This document shows positions 34,566 to 44,830 of a DNA stretch of 64,000 bases, one piece after another. Within the stretch, counting starts at the first letter, position 1, and every line of letters starts with the position of its first letter. Source of the stretch: Dyadobacter sp. (lineage in GTDB: Bacteria; Bacteroidota; Bacteroidia; Cytophagales; Spirosomataceae). The notes beneath the pieces were generated by a model, which worked only from the letters and a program-made list of their open reading frames with translations, ran no database searches and was not told where the DNA came from. The position numbers and the translations under genes are program-made. The DNA lies in NCBI RefSeq assembly GCF_017744695.1, contig NZ_JAGIAS010000003.1:310001-374000 (forward strand), given 5' to 3'.

Positions 34566-37244
34566 GTGTCGAAAAAAAAACTGATTGCTATCCTGCTGAT
34601 CGTGCTTATCGCATCAGCAGGATATTTCCTGTTCAAATGGTCGAGGGGTTCGTCGGCAGCCTGGCAATTTATCCCGTCCAATGCCGTGGTGGTAATCACC
34701 AGCGAGCATTTGCAAGATTCGGCTTACACGGCCACAGAAGCCGCACTCGATCTCAAACGGCTTCCCCTCCTCGATATCGCCAGCGATAACCTGACATTGC
34801 TCAACCTGCTGACGAAAGACGCCAAAAAGCTCAAAACATTCCTGAAAGGCAAGGCACTCTCCTACTCGTACCATCCGCGTACCAGCACGGAATGGGGGGT
34901 GATCATGTACATTCCCGTCACCGAGGAAGAAACCAAATGGCTCGCCAGCCCGCAACACGCCAACATCCGGCTGTTGCACCACAACTTCCAGGATCACCGC
35001 ATTACCGACGCCATCGACGCCAACTCGCGGCCGTTGTTTTCGTACCTGGTGAAAGACCATTACCTGATCGTCAGCTATTACGGCGATCTGATCGAAGACG
35101 CTGTACGAGCTTCCTCGCTCAATATCAGCTCTTTCAGGCTCCGTTCGCGTTTTTCGAATATCAATGATTCCGATTACGGCACAAGCGTTTACCTCCGGAC
35201 CGACGCCTGGAAATCGGTGATGTCGATGGAGAATGTGGCTACGCTTGCCGAGTTTGGCAAAAGTTTCCCGGCGCACCAGGATTTTCACATCGACAAAGCA
35301 GAGAACAAGGGAAACCTGATGATCAAATCGGATGGAGCGGATGCACCGGATTACTATCTGGCCGAAATTCTGAAAGATAACCCGGGTACGCCGTTTGCCG
35401 GGCACAAACATGTGTCGCAGCAGACCTCGTTTCTCTACCGCGCAGCAGCGTCCGACAAGGCGGCATTCAGGGAGGCCTTTGTCAAATGGCATAAAAAATA
35501 CAAATCAGCGGCCTGGGACAAGCTCAACTATTACATTGCCGGCGAAAGCAATGTACTGATCGATCATCTCGGTTCCGAGCTGGTGCTGTGCCAATTGGAG
35601 GAAAATAACAGCATTACCGACGGCAAAATCCTGCTCGCGGAATTCTCCAATTACGACAAGGTGAGGCCCGTGCTGCAAAAGCTCGCGCACCTGGCCAACC
35701 AGGAAAGTAATGTTTCGAACGATCAATACCAGGGTTACGATATTTACTCGGTGCCCATTCCCGAACTTCCTACGGGCCTTTACGGGCCGATGTTCACCGG
35801 TTTTCCACGCAGCTACATTACTTACATCGCACCATATCTGGTGATCAGCAACAACTCGCAGGTTTTGCAGAACTACATTGTGGACTACGAAAACCAGATC
35901 ACCTGGAAACAATCGCCGGAATATGACAGCGTGCTCACCAGTGTAAACAACGAGGCGCAGCTTTCGATGATCGTGAACCTGCGAAAAGCGCAGTCGGGCG
36001 AAGAGACGCAGGTCAGCAAAAAATACAGCGATCTCACGGCTAAAATAGAGTCCATCACGCTGCAATGCCGTTTCGAAGGCAGCGAGGCATTTCCCGAGCT
36101 GACATTCCATCCCAAAAAACGGCAGACTGCCAGCAAGGTACTCAACCGTACTTTCCTGAACATCGACATCGAATGGCCGGATATCTACGATTCGGAACTG
36201 GCCGCGTTGCAAAACCCGATCGACGGGAGCTCTGAAATATTGCTGACCGACAAGGAACACAACCTACTCAGAACGAACAACCTGCGCGAGGGAAAAACCG
36301 AAACGATCGCCAAACTGAACGGGCCGATCAGCACCGCGGCGTATAAAGTCGACTTCCTGAACATTGGCCGGCAGCAACGCATTTTCGCTACGGGCCGCAC
36401 CGTGTATGCACTGGATGAAGACGATTCCACCAATGTTTCGACATTCCAGGCGCATTTGCCTACATCCGATGCTATTTCGGCGTTGTACCTCATCGATGGT
36501 GGTGAAGACGGCAGTAACCGGTTCATTGTTAAAAGTTCGGCAGAAGAGCTGTTCGTATGGGAGAGTGTGACCCGCCCGCTCAAAAGGCTGAACCATTCGG
36601 TACGGTTCGAAAAGATCGTGGGACCGGTGGTTGCGCTGAACCAGATCGGTAACAGGGGTTTTATCGTCACCCAGCAGAACGGAAAGATCTATTTATTGAA
36701 AGAAAACGGTACGGTACGCCCCGGCTTCCCAGTCGATATTCTGACAAGGACAGAAAGTCCCTTCACGTGGGCGCAGAACCCGCAGACCGGCCAGCCCGAG
36801 CTAGCGGGTGTGAGCGTATCCGGCGAGCTGATCCGCATTAACCTGGACGGGAAAATCACATCGCGGCGGCAACTCCTGCGCCCCGAACCGGGTTCGCGTT
36901 TCCGGATCCTTTTCGATCGCAATTCGCTCGATTGGATATTGGTACGCTCGGTTAACTCAAAAACTGCTATTATTACCAAAGATGGCCGTGAGCTGTTTGA
37001 AATCAAGGATATTTTACCAAATTCGGTGATCCAGTACCATTTCTTTGGGGTGGATAACCGGTTTATCACGATCAAATCGGGCAGTTATTCCACTGTTTTC
37101 GACATGAATGGAAGGCGTCTGGGCGATAAAGCGATCCCGTCCGAAATGCCGGTGCAGCTCACGTATCAGCCAGGTTATTACAAATTATTGATATTCAGCC
37201 GATCGGAAAAGAAAATACAGGTCTGGTCGATCAAGTTGAGATAA
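34566..37244 (+). CDS. Membrane-anchored DUF3352-like protein with C-terminal propeller
   Basis: The gene uses GTG at 34566 (MSKKKLIAILLIVLIASAGY). The 892-residue protein has one N-terminal membrane helix (about 6-24) and a large periplasmic part. The first 500 residues resemble the DUF3352 group (AWQFIPSNAVVVITSEHLQD, LIVSYYGDLIEDAV). The C-terminal ~350 residues contain beta-propeller-like blades (LNQIGNRGFIVTQQNGKIYL, ELIRINLDGKITSRRQ). No catalytic residues were recognised. Its position between a GT2 gene and an SGNH-like gene suggests a scaffold for glycan assembly or attachment; this is inference. Confidence 0.6.
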   Translation: MSKKKLIAILLIVLIASAGYFLFKWSRGSSAAWQFIPSNAVVVITSEHLQDSAYTATEAALDLKRLPLLDIASDNLTLLNLLTKDAKKLKTFLKGKALSYSYHPRTSTEWGVIMYIPVTEEETKWLASPQHANIRLLHHNFQDHRITDAIDANSRPLFSYLVKDHYLIVSYYGDLIEDAVRASSLNISSFRLRSRFSNINDSDYGTSVYLRTDAWKSVMSMENVATLAEFGKSFPAHQDFHIDKAENKGNLMIKSDGADAPDYYLAEILKDNPGTPFAGHKHVSQQTSFLYRAAASDKAAFREAFVKWHKKYKSAAWDKLNYYIAGESNVLIDHLGSELVLCQLEENNSITDGKILLAEFSNYDKVRPVLQKLAHLANQESNVSNDQYQGYDIYSVPIPELPTGLYGPMFTGFPRSYITYIAPYLVISNNSQVLQNYIVDYENQITWKQSPEYDSVLTSVNNEAQLSMIVNLRKAQSGEETQVSKKYSDLTAKIESITLQCRFEGSEAFPELTFHPKKRQTASKVLNRTFLNIDIEWPDIYDSELAALQNPIDGSSEILLTDKEHNLLRTNNLREGKTETIAKLNGPISTAAYKVDFLNIGRQQRIFATGRTVYALDEDDSTNVSTFQAHLPTSDAISALYLIDGGEDGSNRFIVKSSAEELFVWESVTRPLKRLNHSVRFEKIVGPVVALNQIGNRGFIVTQQNGKIYLLKENGTVRPGFPVDILTRTESPFTWAQNPQTGQPELAGVSVSGELIRINLDGKITSRRQLLRPEPGSRFRILFDRNSLDWILVRSVNSKTAIITKDGRELFEIKDILPNSVIQYHFFGVDNRFITIKSGSYSTVFDMNGRRLGDKAIPSEMPVQLTYQPGYYKLLIFSRSEKKIQVWSIKLR

Positions 37245-37248
37245 TGCT

Positions 37249-38280
37249 ATGAAAATTTTAAGATATATCGCGCTGGCTACCGGCTGCCTTATCTGGATTG
37301 TGGGGCTGAGTCCAACCATTTTACCCTGGCTATGGAAAGAGCAGGTTGTGGAAGATGGCTACCAATATGGTGATTTGTATAAACTCTCCACCTTGTCCGA
37401 TTTCCGCGATCCGCGTCATCAATGCACCGGTTATGTGCCGCCCGTTCGGCCGCAATCGGCGAAAAAAGTGCATTTGTATATAATCGGAGATAGTTTTACG
37501 GAAGAAGGTCGCGTGGGGAAGCAGGATTTCCCGGTGGATGATTATACTTACGTGAAATGGTCGAACTTTCTACATATCAAACTCGATACTACCCAACATA
37601 ATATCCTTTTGATGGAAAGCGTGGAAAGGCATTTCCGTCAGAAGTTTGCCTCATCAGCCATTACCGTACTCGTTCCCGATTCGGCGACGTTTGTCCAAAA
37701 TGGCGCTTCGACCAAGTTCATGCATCAGCTCGATGAAGCGTTCAAAGGCTCGCATACCGCCGACAGGCTTGACGGCTTCCTGTTCCAGAACGACTTTGCG
37801 TTGCGCATTAAAGAATGGAAATCCGATTTCAACCAACGTTTTTTCAACAGGACCGCTTCGGGTGTGACGCTCGTGAACAACGATCGCGATATTGTGTACT
37901 ATATGGATACCGACACGCCGGAAGTCACTTCGTCGTTTACGCCCGTGCGCCAGACGGAGCTCGATTCGATGATCGCCAACCTCAATGCGAGCCGCGATTT
38001 TGCAGATTCACTGGGTTTCGACAATGTGATTTTCACCATTATCCCCAATAAAACCTCTGTGCTCAGCCCCGACTACGGCGTTTACAATAACCTCATCGAG
38101 CGGGTATACAACCATCCAAAGCTCGGCGTTCCGTATATCGATGTGCTTCCCGATTTCCGCCGCATGGGCCGTTCTTCTTACATGAAAGGGGATTCGCACT
38201 GGACATGCGACGGACAAACGCTCTGGTTGAACAAAATCAATGCGTTGATCAACCAACTCGTCGCCGGGTCTGCTTCCTAA
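37249..38280 (+). CDS. SGNH-hydrolase/AlgX-like protein
   Basis: The 343-residue protein starts with a hydrophobic segment (IALATGCLIWIVGLSPTIL), probably a signal anchor. SGNH-type residues are visible: block I is YIIGDSFTEEG with nucleophile Ser82, and the terminal block KGDSHWTCDGQ carries Asp315 and His317, the arrangement of AlgJ/AlgX-type O-acetyltransferases. I infer that it passes acyl groups, delivered by the acyltransferase-3 protein at 32602, to a periplasmic glycan. It starts 4 nt after the previous stop. Its TAA overlaps the convergent antiporter gene's stop codon. Confidence 0.72.
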   Translation: MKILRYIALATGCLIWIVGLSPTILPWLWKEQVVEDGYQYGDLYKLSTLSDFRDPRHQCTGYVPPVRPQSAKKVHLYIIGDSFTEEGRVGKQDFPVDDYTYVKWSNFLHIKLDTTQHNILLMESVERHFRQKFASSAITVLVPDSATFVQNGASTKFMHQLDEAFKGSHTADRLDGFLFQNDFALRIKEWKSDFNQRFFNRTASGVTLVNNDRDIVYYMDTDTPEVTSSFTPVRQTELDSMIANLNASRDFADSLGFDNVIFTIIPNKTSVLSPDYGVYNNLIERVYNHPKLGVPYIDVLPDFRRMGRSSYMKGDSHWTCDGQTLWLNKINALINQLVAGSAS

Positions 38281-39533
38281 GTGGCAGCCTCCGCATCGTC
38301 GGGCAGACGGTCGGTTAACTTACCAACCGTGAGTCCTTGCACGATAATCGAGAACAACACCACAAAATAGGTAATCGCCAGCAGCAAATCTTTGTTAAGA
38401 TGCTGATCGATTGACAATGCCAGCGCGATGGAAACACCTCCGCGCAAGCCGCCCCACACCAGTATCGTAATCGATTTCTTTCCGAAACGTGTCTTGAACG
38501 GAATAAGTCTGACAGGAATGTAGATCGAAATGAAGCGCGCCGAAAGTACGACCACGATCGCCACCAGTCCCGCCCAGCCATATTGCTTCATATCCGGGAT
38601 CAACAGCAATTCGAAACCAATGATCAGGAACAGGATCGCATTCAGTATCTCATCGATGAGCTCCCAGAATTTGTCGATATAGTCACGCTCGGTATCAGAA
38701 ACCGCACCAGGGTTTTTGCCATAATTCCCCACCACCAGCCCGGCCGCCACCATTGCCAGCGGCCCCGACATATGCAGTGCCTGCGCAGCCAGGTGCCCGC
38801 CCATCACGATCGCGAGCGTAATGAGCACGTGTACGTTGTAGCCATCTACCCGGTACATCATTTTGGAACCTAAAAAACCGAGCAGCAACCCTAGCAAGAT
38901 ACCGCCCAATGCTTCCTTCACAAAAAGACCGGCAATGCCCGCAAAGGAGGTATTTACTTCCTCTCCCCTCGCCAACGCGAGCATCAGTATGAACACCACA
39001 ACCGCCATACCGTCGTTGAAAAGCGATTCGCCCGCGATCTTCGTTTCGAGCGACTTCGGAACGCCGGCCTGTTTAAGGATCCCGAGTACTGCAATGGGGT
39101 CGGTAGGTGAAATCAATGCGCCGAAAACGAGACATTGAATGAGCGGAATGGTGATGCCGATCAACGGCAGGATGTAGTAAATCAGAAAGCCGATCACAAA
39201 TGTGGAAATCACAACGCTGACGGTTGAGAAGATAATAACCGGCAGGCGCTGCTCCCGGAGGTCTTCCAAATGCAAATGGATCGCTCCTGCAAATAGCAGA
39301 AAGTTGAGCATCGCCCCCATGAGTATTTCGGTGAGGTCGACACTCGCGATCAGCGTGGAAATACGGATGAATGTCCGCGGAAATATGCTATCGGTGGCGA
39401 TAAGCCCCAACGAAACCATCAATGCGATCACCATGACGCCGATGGATGGAGGCAATTTCAGAAACCGGGAATTGAGGTAAGAAAATATCGCAGAGAGAAC
39501 GATTAATGCAGAAAAAGAGTAATACAGCTCCAT
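38277..39533 (-). CDS. CPA1-family Na+/H+ antiporter
   Basis: I use ATG 39533 (MELYYSFSALIVLSAIFSYL), giving 418 residues. The protein has about twelve membrane helices with the ion-binding NDxxx pattern in ESLFNDGMAVVVFILML and the upstream ALISPTDPIAVLGILK. The motif WGGLRGGVSIALALSI in the last third is typical of CPA1 exchangers. It exchanges sodium or potassium for protons and helps pH and salt balance. No cytoplasmic regulatory domain is attached. It is convergent with the glycan cluster, sharing the bases CTAA with the stop codon of the SGNH-like gene. Confidence 0.93.
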   Translation of the reverse strand: MELYYSFSALIVLSAIFSYLNSRFLKLPPSIGVMVIALMVSLGLIATDSIFPRTFIRISTLIASVDLTEILMGAMLNFLLFAGAIHLHLEDLREQRLPVIIFSTVSVVISTFVIGFLIYYILPLIGITIPLIQCLVFGALISPTDPIAVLGILKQAGVPKSLETKIAGESLFNDGMAVVVFILMLALARGEEVNTSFAGIAGLFVKEALGGILLGLLLGFLGSKMMYRVDGYNVHVLITLAIVMGGHLAAQALHMSGPLAMVAAGLVVGNYGKNPGAVSDTERDYIDKFWELIDEILNAILFLIIGFELLLIPDMKQYGWAGLVAIVVVLSARFISIYIPVRLIPFKTRFGKKSITILVWGGLRGGVSIALALSIDQHLNKDLLLAITYFVVLFSIIVQGLTVGKLTDRLPDDAEAAT

Positions 39534-39752
39534 GAAAATATTTTTTAGACTAACCAAAAATAACAAACTTCCTGCTCGCATTCAAGGCGAAACCGGCCGG
39601 TTGGCCAAACTCTAATGGTATTCTAATTTGAAAGAACTGTCTGAAAACAGGGGCAAAAAACGATTTGAAAGTACGAAAATCCGGTTGCATCGATTGTTTT
39701 CCTACATTAGTAACCCAAAGGTTGCCTTGGTATTCGACGCTCGCTATCACTC

Positions 39753-40901
39753 ATGCAAAAGTCTATGACAAGTTTCAAACCGTGCCTGCTCAGGCACTTT
39801 TACCCCGCTGTTGTCTTTATAGTGAGTATACTCGCCGTTCAGCCCGTATTGGCGCAGACCAGCAAGCTGAAACCCGGCTTTGACAAGGCCGAATACCAGG
39901 AACTGGTGTATATGCACGCCCTGCTGTACGATACCGCCATGACCAACCGGCAAAAGTTCAAAATACCGCGACCCACCAAGTTCGACTCCGTTTACACTTC
40001 TCCGGTGATGGGCCTCGACAACCGCTGGGGGCTTTGGAAAAACAAGGCTTCCGTAGGCGTGATCAATCTCCGGGGCACGACGATGAACGCCGTGGGCTGG
40101 CTCGAAAACTTCTATGCGGCCATGGTACCAGCGCACGGGGAGCTCCAAATCGCCAAAGATTATACATTTAAATACCATCTGGCCGACAACCCCAAGGCTG
40201 CCGTACACATTGGCTGGCTGGTAGGCACGGCCTATCTCGCGAGGGATATTGTGCCAAAAATCGACTCACTGTATAAAACCGGCGTCAGGGATTTCCTTAT
40301 TATGGGCCACAGCCAGGGCGGCGCGCTCAGTTACCTGATCACAGCGCATTTGTGTTCGCTCCAAAAACAGGGAACATTGCCCAAAGATATTCGCTTCAAA
40401 ACCTACGCCAGCGCTGCCCCCAAAGTGGGCAATACCTATTTCGCCTACGAGTACGAGCACCTGGTCGATGGCGGCTGGGGCTATAATGTGATCAACTCAG
40501 CCGACTGGGTGCCCGAAGTGCCGTTTTCTGCGCAAACCCTCAGCGATTTCAACAATACGAATCCTTTCAAGAATATAGACGGTATTATCAAAAAGCAAAA
40601 GCTCATTGCGCGCATCGGCATGCGGCATGCTTACAAGCGTTTGAAAAAACCAAGCGAGAAGGCGCAGCGCAATTACGAAAAATACCTCGGCAGGTATGCC
40701 GGCAAAATCGTCTCCAAAAACCTGCCGGAGTATCAGTCGCCGGCTTTCTATAAAAGCAGCAACTACGTACGCACCGGCCCGACGATCGTACTCTTGGCCA
40801 CCGATGAGTATTACAGCCTATTTAAGGATTCGGGCCAGAATGTTTTCATCCACCACGGTCTTCACCCCTACCTTCACCTGATCGAACAATACAAATACTG
40901 A
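39753..40901 (+). CDS. Class 3 (fungal-type) lipase-like exported protein
   Basis: The 382-residue protein has a signal peptide (to about residue 34, AVQPVLAQ). It has the class 3 lipase serine motif MGHSQGGALSYLI with Ser187, an acidic residue in NSADWVPEVPF and a C-terminal histidine in HGLHPYLHLIEQY, which together give a plausible Ser-Asp-His triad in an alpha/beta hydrolase fold. It should act on esters outside the cytoplasm; the substrate is unknown. It is followed after 15 nt by an M14 peptidase gene, so the two are likely cotranscribed. Confidence 0.85.
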   Translation: MQKSMTSFKPCLLRHFYPAVVFIVSILAVQPVLAQTSKLKPGFDKAEYQELVYMHALLYDTAMTNRQKFKIPRPTKFDSVYTSPVMGLDNRWGLWKNKASVGVINLRGTTMNAVGWLENFYAAMVPAHGELQIAKDYTFKYHLADNPKAAVHIGWLVGTAYLARDIVPKIDSLYKTGVRDFLIMGHSQGGALSYLITAHLCSLQKQGTLPKDIRFKTYASAAPKVGNTYFAYEYEHLVDGGWGYNVINSADWVPEVPFSAQTLSDFNNTNPFKNIDGIIKKQKLIARIGMRHAYKRLKKPSEKAQRNYEKYLGRYAGKIVSKNLPEYQSPAFYKSSNYVRTGPTIVLLATDEYYSLFKDSGQNVFIHHGLHPYLHLIEQYKY

Positions 40902-40916
40902 CATTTCACTCCTTTC

Positions 40917-42671
40917 ATGCGCTCTAAACTGACACTGTTACTACTCGGACTCCTTCCGGGTATCCTGCCCGGCCTTGCATTGAATGCATCGGCACAATAC
41001 CAGACCCGTTTCGAAAAGAGCGGCGGTAAACAAACCCCCACTTATGAGGAAGGCATTGCCTATTACCGGCAGCTTGCGCAAAATTTCCCGCAGGTACGGA
41101 TGCAGGAAAAAGGCCTTACGGATAGCGGCAGGCCTTTACATTTGATATTATATTCGAAAAACAAGGTATTCGATATCAAAAAGCTGAAAGCACAAGGCAA
41201 GGCTATTCTGTTGATCAACAACGCGATCCACCCCGGCGAGCCGGATGGTGTGGACGCTTCGATGATGCTCCTGCGCGACATGCTTGTTCATCCTGCACGG
41301 TTTCCCGAGCTGGACAGCATTGTGGTGGCCGTTATCCCTTTCTACAACATCGGCGGCGCATTGAACCGCAACAGTACCACACGTACCAATCAGGCCGGGC
41401 CCGAGGAATATGGCTTTCGGGGAAATGCACGGAATTATGACCTTAACCGGGATTTTATCAAAGCTGATACCCGCAATGCGCGGAGTTTCGCCGCTATTTT
41501 TCACGAGCTCGACCCCGACCTTTTCGCAGATACACACGTGAGCAACGGCGCCGATTATCAATATGTCATGACACTCGACTATGCCCAGAAAGATAAACTC
41601 GGCGGACCGCTCGGCGATTTCAACGACAAGGTTTTTCTGCCTTATATGTACAAGCATCTGAAAGAAGCCGGCTTCGAGGCGACGCCCTATGTGAATGCTT
41701 ACGGGCAAACACCCGACAAAGGTTTCGTCCAATTCCCCGACTGGCCGCGCTATTCCACAGGGTATGCCGCTTTGTTTCATACCATCGGTGTGATGACCGA
41801 GACACATATGCTGAAACCGTACGATCAGCGCGTAAAATCGACCTATGCCTATTTACACGGTAATATCAAATTCCTGGCGGCACATCGTAAAGCTTTACTG
41901 AAACTGCGTGAAGAGACGAAAGAGGCCGTTAAAAACCAGGAGAAATTCGCTATTACCTGGCAGGTGGATAAATCCAGACAATCCACCATCGCATTTAAAG
42001 GTTATGAACCGGAGTACATTCCCAGTGAAGTGAGCGGACTACCCAGGCTGCACTACGACCGGTCGAAACCGTTTACGAAGAATATTCCTTTTTACGACAA
42101 TTACGTCCCGCTGGACGAAGTAGTGCGGCCGGAAGCCTACATTATTCCGCAAGGCTGGCACAATGTCGTTAGCCTGCTGCGACTAAACGGTGTACAAATG
42201 CAGCCGCTGGAAAAAGACTCGGAAATGAATGTGGAAACGTATTACATCGAAGAGCTCGAAACGCCGAAGCAACCCTTCGAAGGGCATTACTGGCATACTT
42301 CGGTGAAGCTGAGGACTGAGAAACAAAAGTTATCTTTCAAAAAAGGAGACTGGTATGTTCCCGTCAATCAGTCCACGAACCGTTACATTGTCGAGACCCT
42401 CGAACCGAAAGGAGTGGATTCGTTTTTCAAATGGAATTTCTTTGACACGATTTTGCAGGCCAAGGAGCATTATTCTGGATATGTTTTTGAAGATCTGGCG
42501 GCAGATTTGCTCAAAAAATCCCCCGAGCTGAAAGTAAAGCTCGACGAGAAACGCAAAGCCGATCCAGAATTTGCCAAAAGCGGAAATGCCCAGCTGGATT
42601 TTATCTACCAAAATTCGGATTACGCGGAAAAGGAATACATGCGCTATCCCGTTTTCCGCGTCGTGAAATGA
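40917..42671 (+). CDS. M14-family zinc carboxypeptidase, exported
   Basis: The 584-residue protein carries a signal peptide (LLLLGLLPGILPGLALNASA) and an M14 catalytic domain (about 45-320). The zinc ligands are the HxxE of NNAIHPGEPDGVDASM and the later histidine in FADTHVSNGADYQ. The catalytic glutamate is in GVMTETHMLKPY. The remaining ~260 residues form a beta-rich C-terminal region. Such proteins are found in many Bacteroidota and probably trim peptides or peptidoglycan fragments in the periplasm; the substrate is not shown by the sequence. Its TGA abuts the stop codon of the convergent gene at 42672. Confidence 0.88.
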   Translation: MRSKLTLLLLGLLPGILPGLALNASAQYQTRFEKSGGKQTPTYEEGIAYYRQLAQNFPQVRMQEKGLTDSGRPLHLILYSKNKVFDIKKLKAQGKAILLINNAIHPGEPDGVDASMMLLRDMLVHPARFPELDSIVVAVIPFYNIGGALNRNSTTRTNQAGPEEYGFRGNARNYDLNRDFIKADTRNARSFAAIFHELDPDLFADTHVSNGADYQYVMTLDYAQKDKLGGPLGDFNDKVFLPYMYKHLKEAGFEATPYVNAYGQTPDKGFVQFPDWPRYSTGYAALFHTIGVMTETHMLKPYDQRVKSTYAYLHGNIKFLAAHRKALLKLREETKEAVKNQEKFAITWQVDKSRQSTIAFKGYEPEYIPSEVSGLPRLHYDRSKPFTKNIPFYDNYVPLDEVVRPEAYIIPQGWHNVVSLLRLNGVQMQPLEKDSEMNVETYYIEELETPKQPFEGHYWHTSVKLRTEKQKLSFKKGDWYVPVNQSTNRYIVETLEPKGVDSFFKWNFFDTILQAKEHYSGYVFEDLAADLLKKSPELKVKLDEKRKADPEFAKSGNAQLDFIYQNSDYAEKEYMRYPVFRVVK

Positions 42672-43499
42672 TCAGAACCGGAAGCCGAGGCTGAAATTGA
42701 ACTCACCGCTGATTCCCATATGTCTGTCGCGATAGATAGTCGACCGGTATTTCTCACGGTCGACGTACCGCGGGCCTACGCCGGCGTTCAAGCCGATCTG
42801 AAAATGCTGCGTAATCTGGAAATTGACGTAGTTGTTGATGATCAGCCCCATCCGCAAGCGCTTGCGCTCTTCTTCGTTACTGGTGGTTACGCCGGTCTTC
42901 GGATCGTAGTCGTAGGAGTATTCCCATCTGTTCCCGATTCCGGTAAAAAATGTAGGGCCAACCGCATAGGTAACCCGTTTCTGGCCGAATGGGTACACCT
43001 TCAGGCTTGGTGAAAAGTAGTACATCTGCTCATCGGAGTCCTCACCGATAATGGGAAGGTAGTAATCCTCAGGAATGGTCATCGTGAACGGCAAAAGCAA
43101 CCCGAAATGTCCTCGTTTATCGAGAATCCTTTCATAACTGATCCCAAATCCCGGGCCACTGTCCAGTGCCTTGAATGGCGAAATATCTATTTTGTTCTTA
43201 CCCAATGCTTCATCCTGAACTATCGGCGCATTCCGTTCCCGTGCACTGCCACGCTCCGCACGTTTGTCGAACCAGACCGTCTGACCGTTCCCGAACTCGA
43301 TCCGCAGCAATTCGTTCTTCCGGACCGCGAAATTAGCCGCATTGGCTTCCTGACTGATCTTGTACAAAACCTTGTCGATACCTACTTCCACCACCTTTCC
43401 TTCAATGATAGAACCGTTTTTACGCACCATTACATCCTGTGCGTGAACGGTTGCGAAGATGATCGATAATAAGAAGGTGAGGGTAAAAATCCTGCTCAT
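42672..43499 (-). CDS. Exported protein with C-terminal beta-barrel-like region
   Basis: I use ATG 43499 (MSRIFTLTFLLSIIFATVHA), which is preceded by a consensus -7 element. The 275-residue protein has a signal peptide, then a short beta domain (QDVMVRKNGSIIEGKVVEVG and LRIEFGNGQTVWF) similar to those that open many Bacteroidota stress or adhesion proteins. The last ~170 residues alternate hydrophobic and polar residues as in outer-membrane barrels and end in phenylalanine (FNFSLGFRF). Outer membrane location is likely; the function is unknown. Confidence 0.72.
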   Translation of the reverse strand: MSRIFTLTFLLSIIFATVHAQDVMVRKNGSIIEGKVVEVGIDKVLYKISQEANAANFAVRKNELLRIEFGNGQTVWFDKRAERGSARERNAPIVQDEALGKNKIDISPFKALDSGPGFGISYERILDKRGHFGLLLPFTMTIPEDYYLPIIGEDSDEQMYYFSPSLKVYPFGQKRVTYAVGPTFFTGIGNRWEYSYDYDPKTGVTTSNEEERKRLRMGLIINNYVNFQITQHFQIGLNAGVGPRYVDREKYRSTIYRDRHMGISGEFNFSLGFRF

Positions 43500-43526
43500 A
43501 GTGCTGCTGTGCTGATGAACGATGAT

Positions 43527-43534
43527 CAAATTTA
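43527..43534 (-). promoter_or_regulatory. Promoter -7 element for the OMP-like gene
   Basis: The minus strand reads TAAATTTG (full consensus), 28 nt before the ATG at 43499. It lies back to back with the helicase promoter at 43548. Confidence 0.5.
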
Positions 43535-43547
43535 TGCGATTAGTGAC

Positions 43548-43555
43548 TATTTTTG
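43548..43555 (+). promoter_or_regulatory. Promoter -7 element for the helicase gene
   Basis: TATTTTTG matches TAnnTTTG. It lies 125 nt before the helicase ATG, implying a leader of about 118 nt, unusually long for this window. Confidence 0.45.
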
Positions 43556-43679
43556 CGAAGTATACTCACTGAACGTTTAAAAACATACTTCTGTTATACA
43601 CCTGGCCCGTCAGGCCGATTCATATTATGCAGGCTGCGTTTAAAATGGATGATCAACAAGCAGCCATTAAAAAGACCAA

Positions 43680-44822
43680 ATGACATTTCAGGATTTAAAA
43701 CTCATAGAGCCAATCAAAAGGGCTCTCCAAGAAGAAGGATACACCACTCCCACTCCCATCCAGGCCAAAGCTATTCCGGTTATTCTAGAAAATAAAGATT
43801 TGCTGGGCTGTGCACAAACAGGCACCGGTAAAACAGCCGCTTTTGCGATTCCGATGCTGCAACTGCTGCACGAAAATCCGGTTGGGAAATTTGAAAGAAG
43901 TCGTATCCGTGCATTGATTTTGACACCTACGCGCGAGCTGGCGATCCAGATCGGCGAGAGCTTCGCTGCGTACGGGCGTCACACGCGTGTGAGACATACC
44001 GTTATTTTCGGGGGCGTAGGCCAGAAACCGCAAACCGACGCATTGGCGAAAGGCGTGGATGTACTCATTGCTACGCCGGGCCGCTTGCTGGATTTGATCA
44101 ACCAGGGGTTCATTAAACTGAACCAGCTGGAATTTTTCGTACTCGACGAAGCCGACCGTATGCTCGACATGGGCTTTGTCCACGACGTGAAGAAAGTGAT
44201 CAAGTTGTTGCCTAACAAGCGCCAGTCGCTGTTTTTCTCGGCTACCATGCCGCCCGCAATCGTGACTTTGGCCGGTACCATCCTTAGAAACCCGGTGAAA
44301 GTAGAAGTTACCCCGGTATCCTCTACGGCTGATACAATTCGCCAATCGGTATTTTTTGTAGATAAATCAGACAAAAACTCTCTGCTGCTTCATATTCTGA
44401 AAGACGAATCCATTGCAACGGCGCTGGTTTTCACCCGTACCAAACACGGGGCCGACAAAGTGGTGAAAGTATTGCGCAAGGCAGGTGTTACCTCCGAAGC
44501 CATTCACGGTAACAAGTCGCAAACAGCCCGTCAGAATGCGTTGAAGAATTTCAAAAGCCAGACTACGCGCGTCCTCGTTGCGACCGATATCGCCGCACGC
44601 GGTATCGATGTGGATGACCTGACGCACGTGATCAACTACGAAATCCCCAATATCCCGGAAACTTACGTTCACCGCATCGGTCGGACCGGCCGCGCGGGTG
44701 CGAAGGGCATTGCCATGTCGTTCTGCGACAAGGAAGAAAAGCCGTACCTCAAAGATATTCACAAGCTGATCGCCAAGAATATCCCGGTAGTGAACGACCA
44801 TCCCTACGCCGTGAGCAGGTAA
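43680..44822 (+). CDS. DEAD-box RNA helicase (RhlE-type)
   Basis: The 380-residue protein has a complete helicase core. Motif Q is in [14 protein letters not shown], motif I is [14 protein letters not shown], motif Ia is [12 protein letters not shown], motif II is [14 protein letters not shown], motif III is FSATMP and motif VI is [10 protein letters not shown]. It stops soon after motif VI and lacks the long basic tail of many RhlE proteins. It unwinds or remodels RNA, typically in ribosome assembly or cold adaptation. It seems to have a long leader and is followed after 8 nt by a rhodanese gene. Confidence 0.94.
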   Translation: MTFQDLKLIEPIKRALQEEGYTTPTPIQAKAIPVILENKDLLGCAQTGTGKTAAFAIPMLQLLHENPVGKFERSRIRALILTPTRELAIQIGESFAAYGRHTRVRHTVIFGGVGQKPQTDALAKGVDVLIATPGRLLDLINQGFIKLNQLEFFVLDEADRMLDMGFVHDVKKVIKLLPNKRQSLFFSATMPPAIVTLAGTILRNPVKVEVTPVSSTADTIRQSVFFVDKSDKNSLLLHILKDESIATALVFTRTKHGADKVVKVLRKAGVTSEAIHGNKSQTARQNALKNFKSQTTRVLVATDIAARGIDVDDLTHVINYEIPNIPETYVHRIGRTGRAGAKGIAMSFCDKEEKPYLKDIHKLIAKNIPVVNDHPYAVSR

Positions 44823-44830
44823 TTGGTAGT

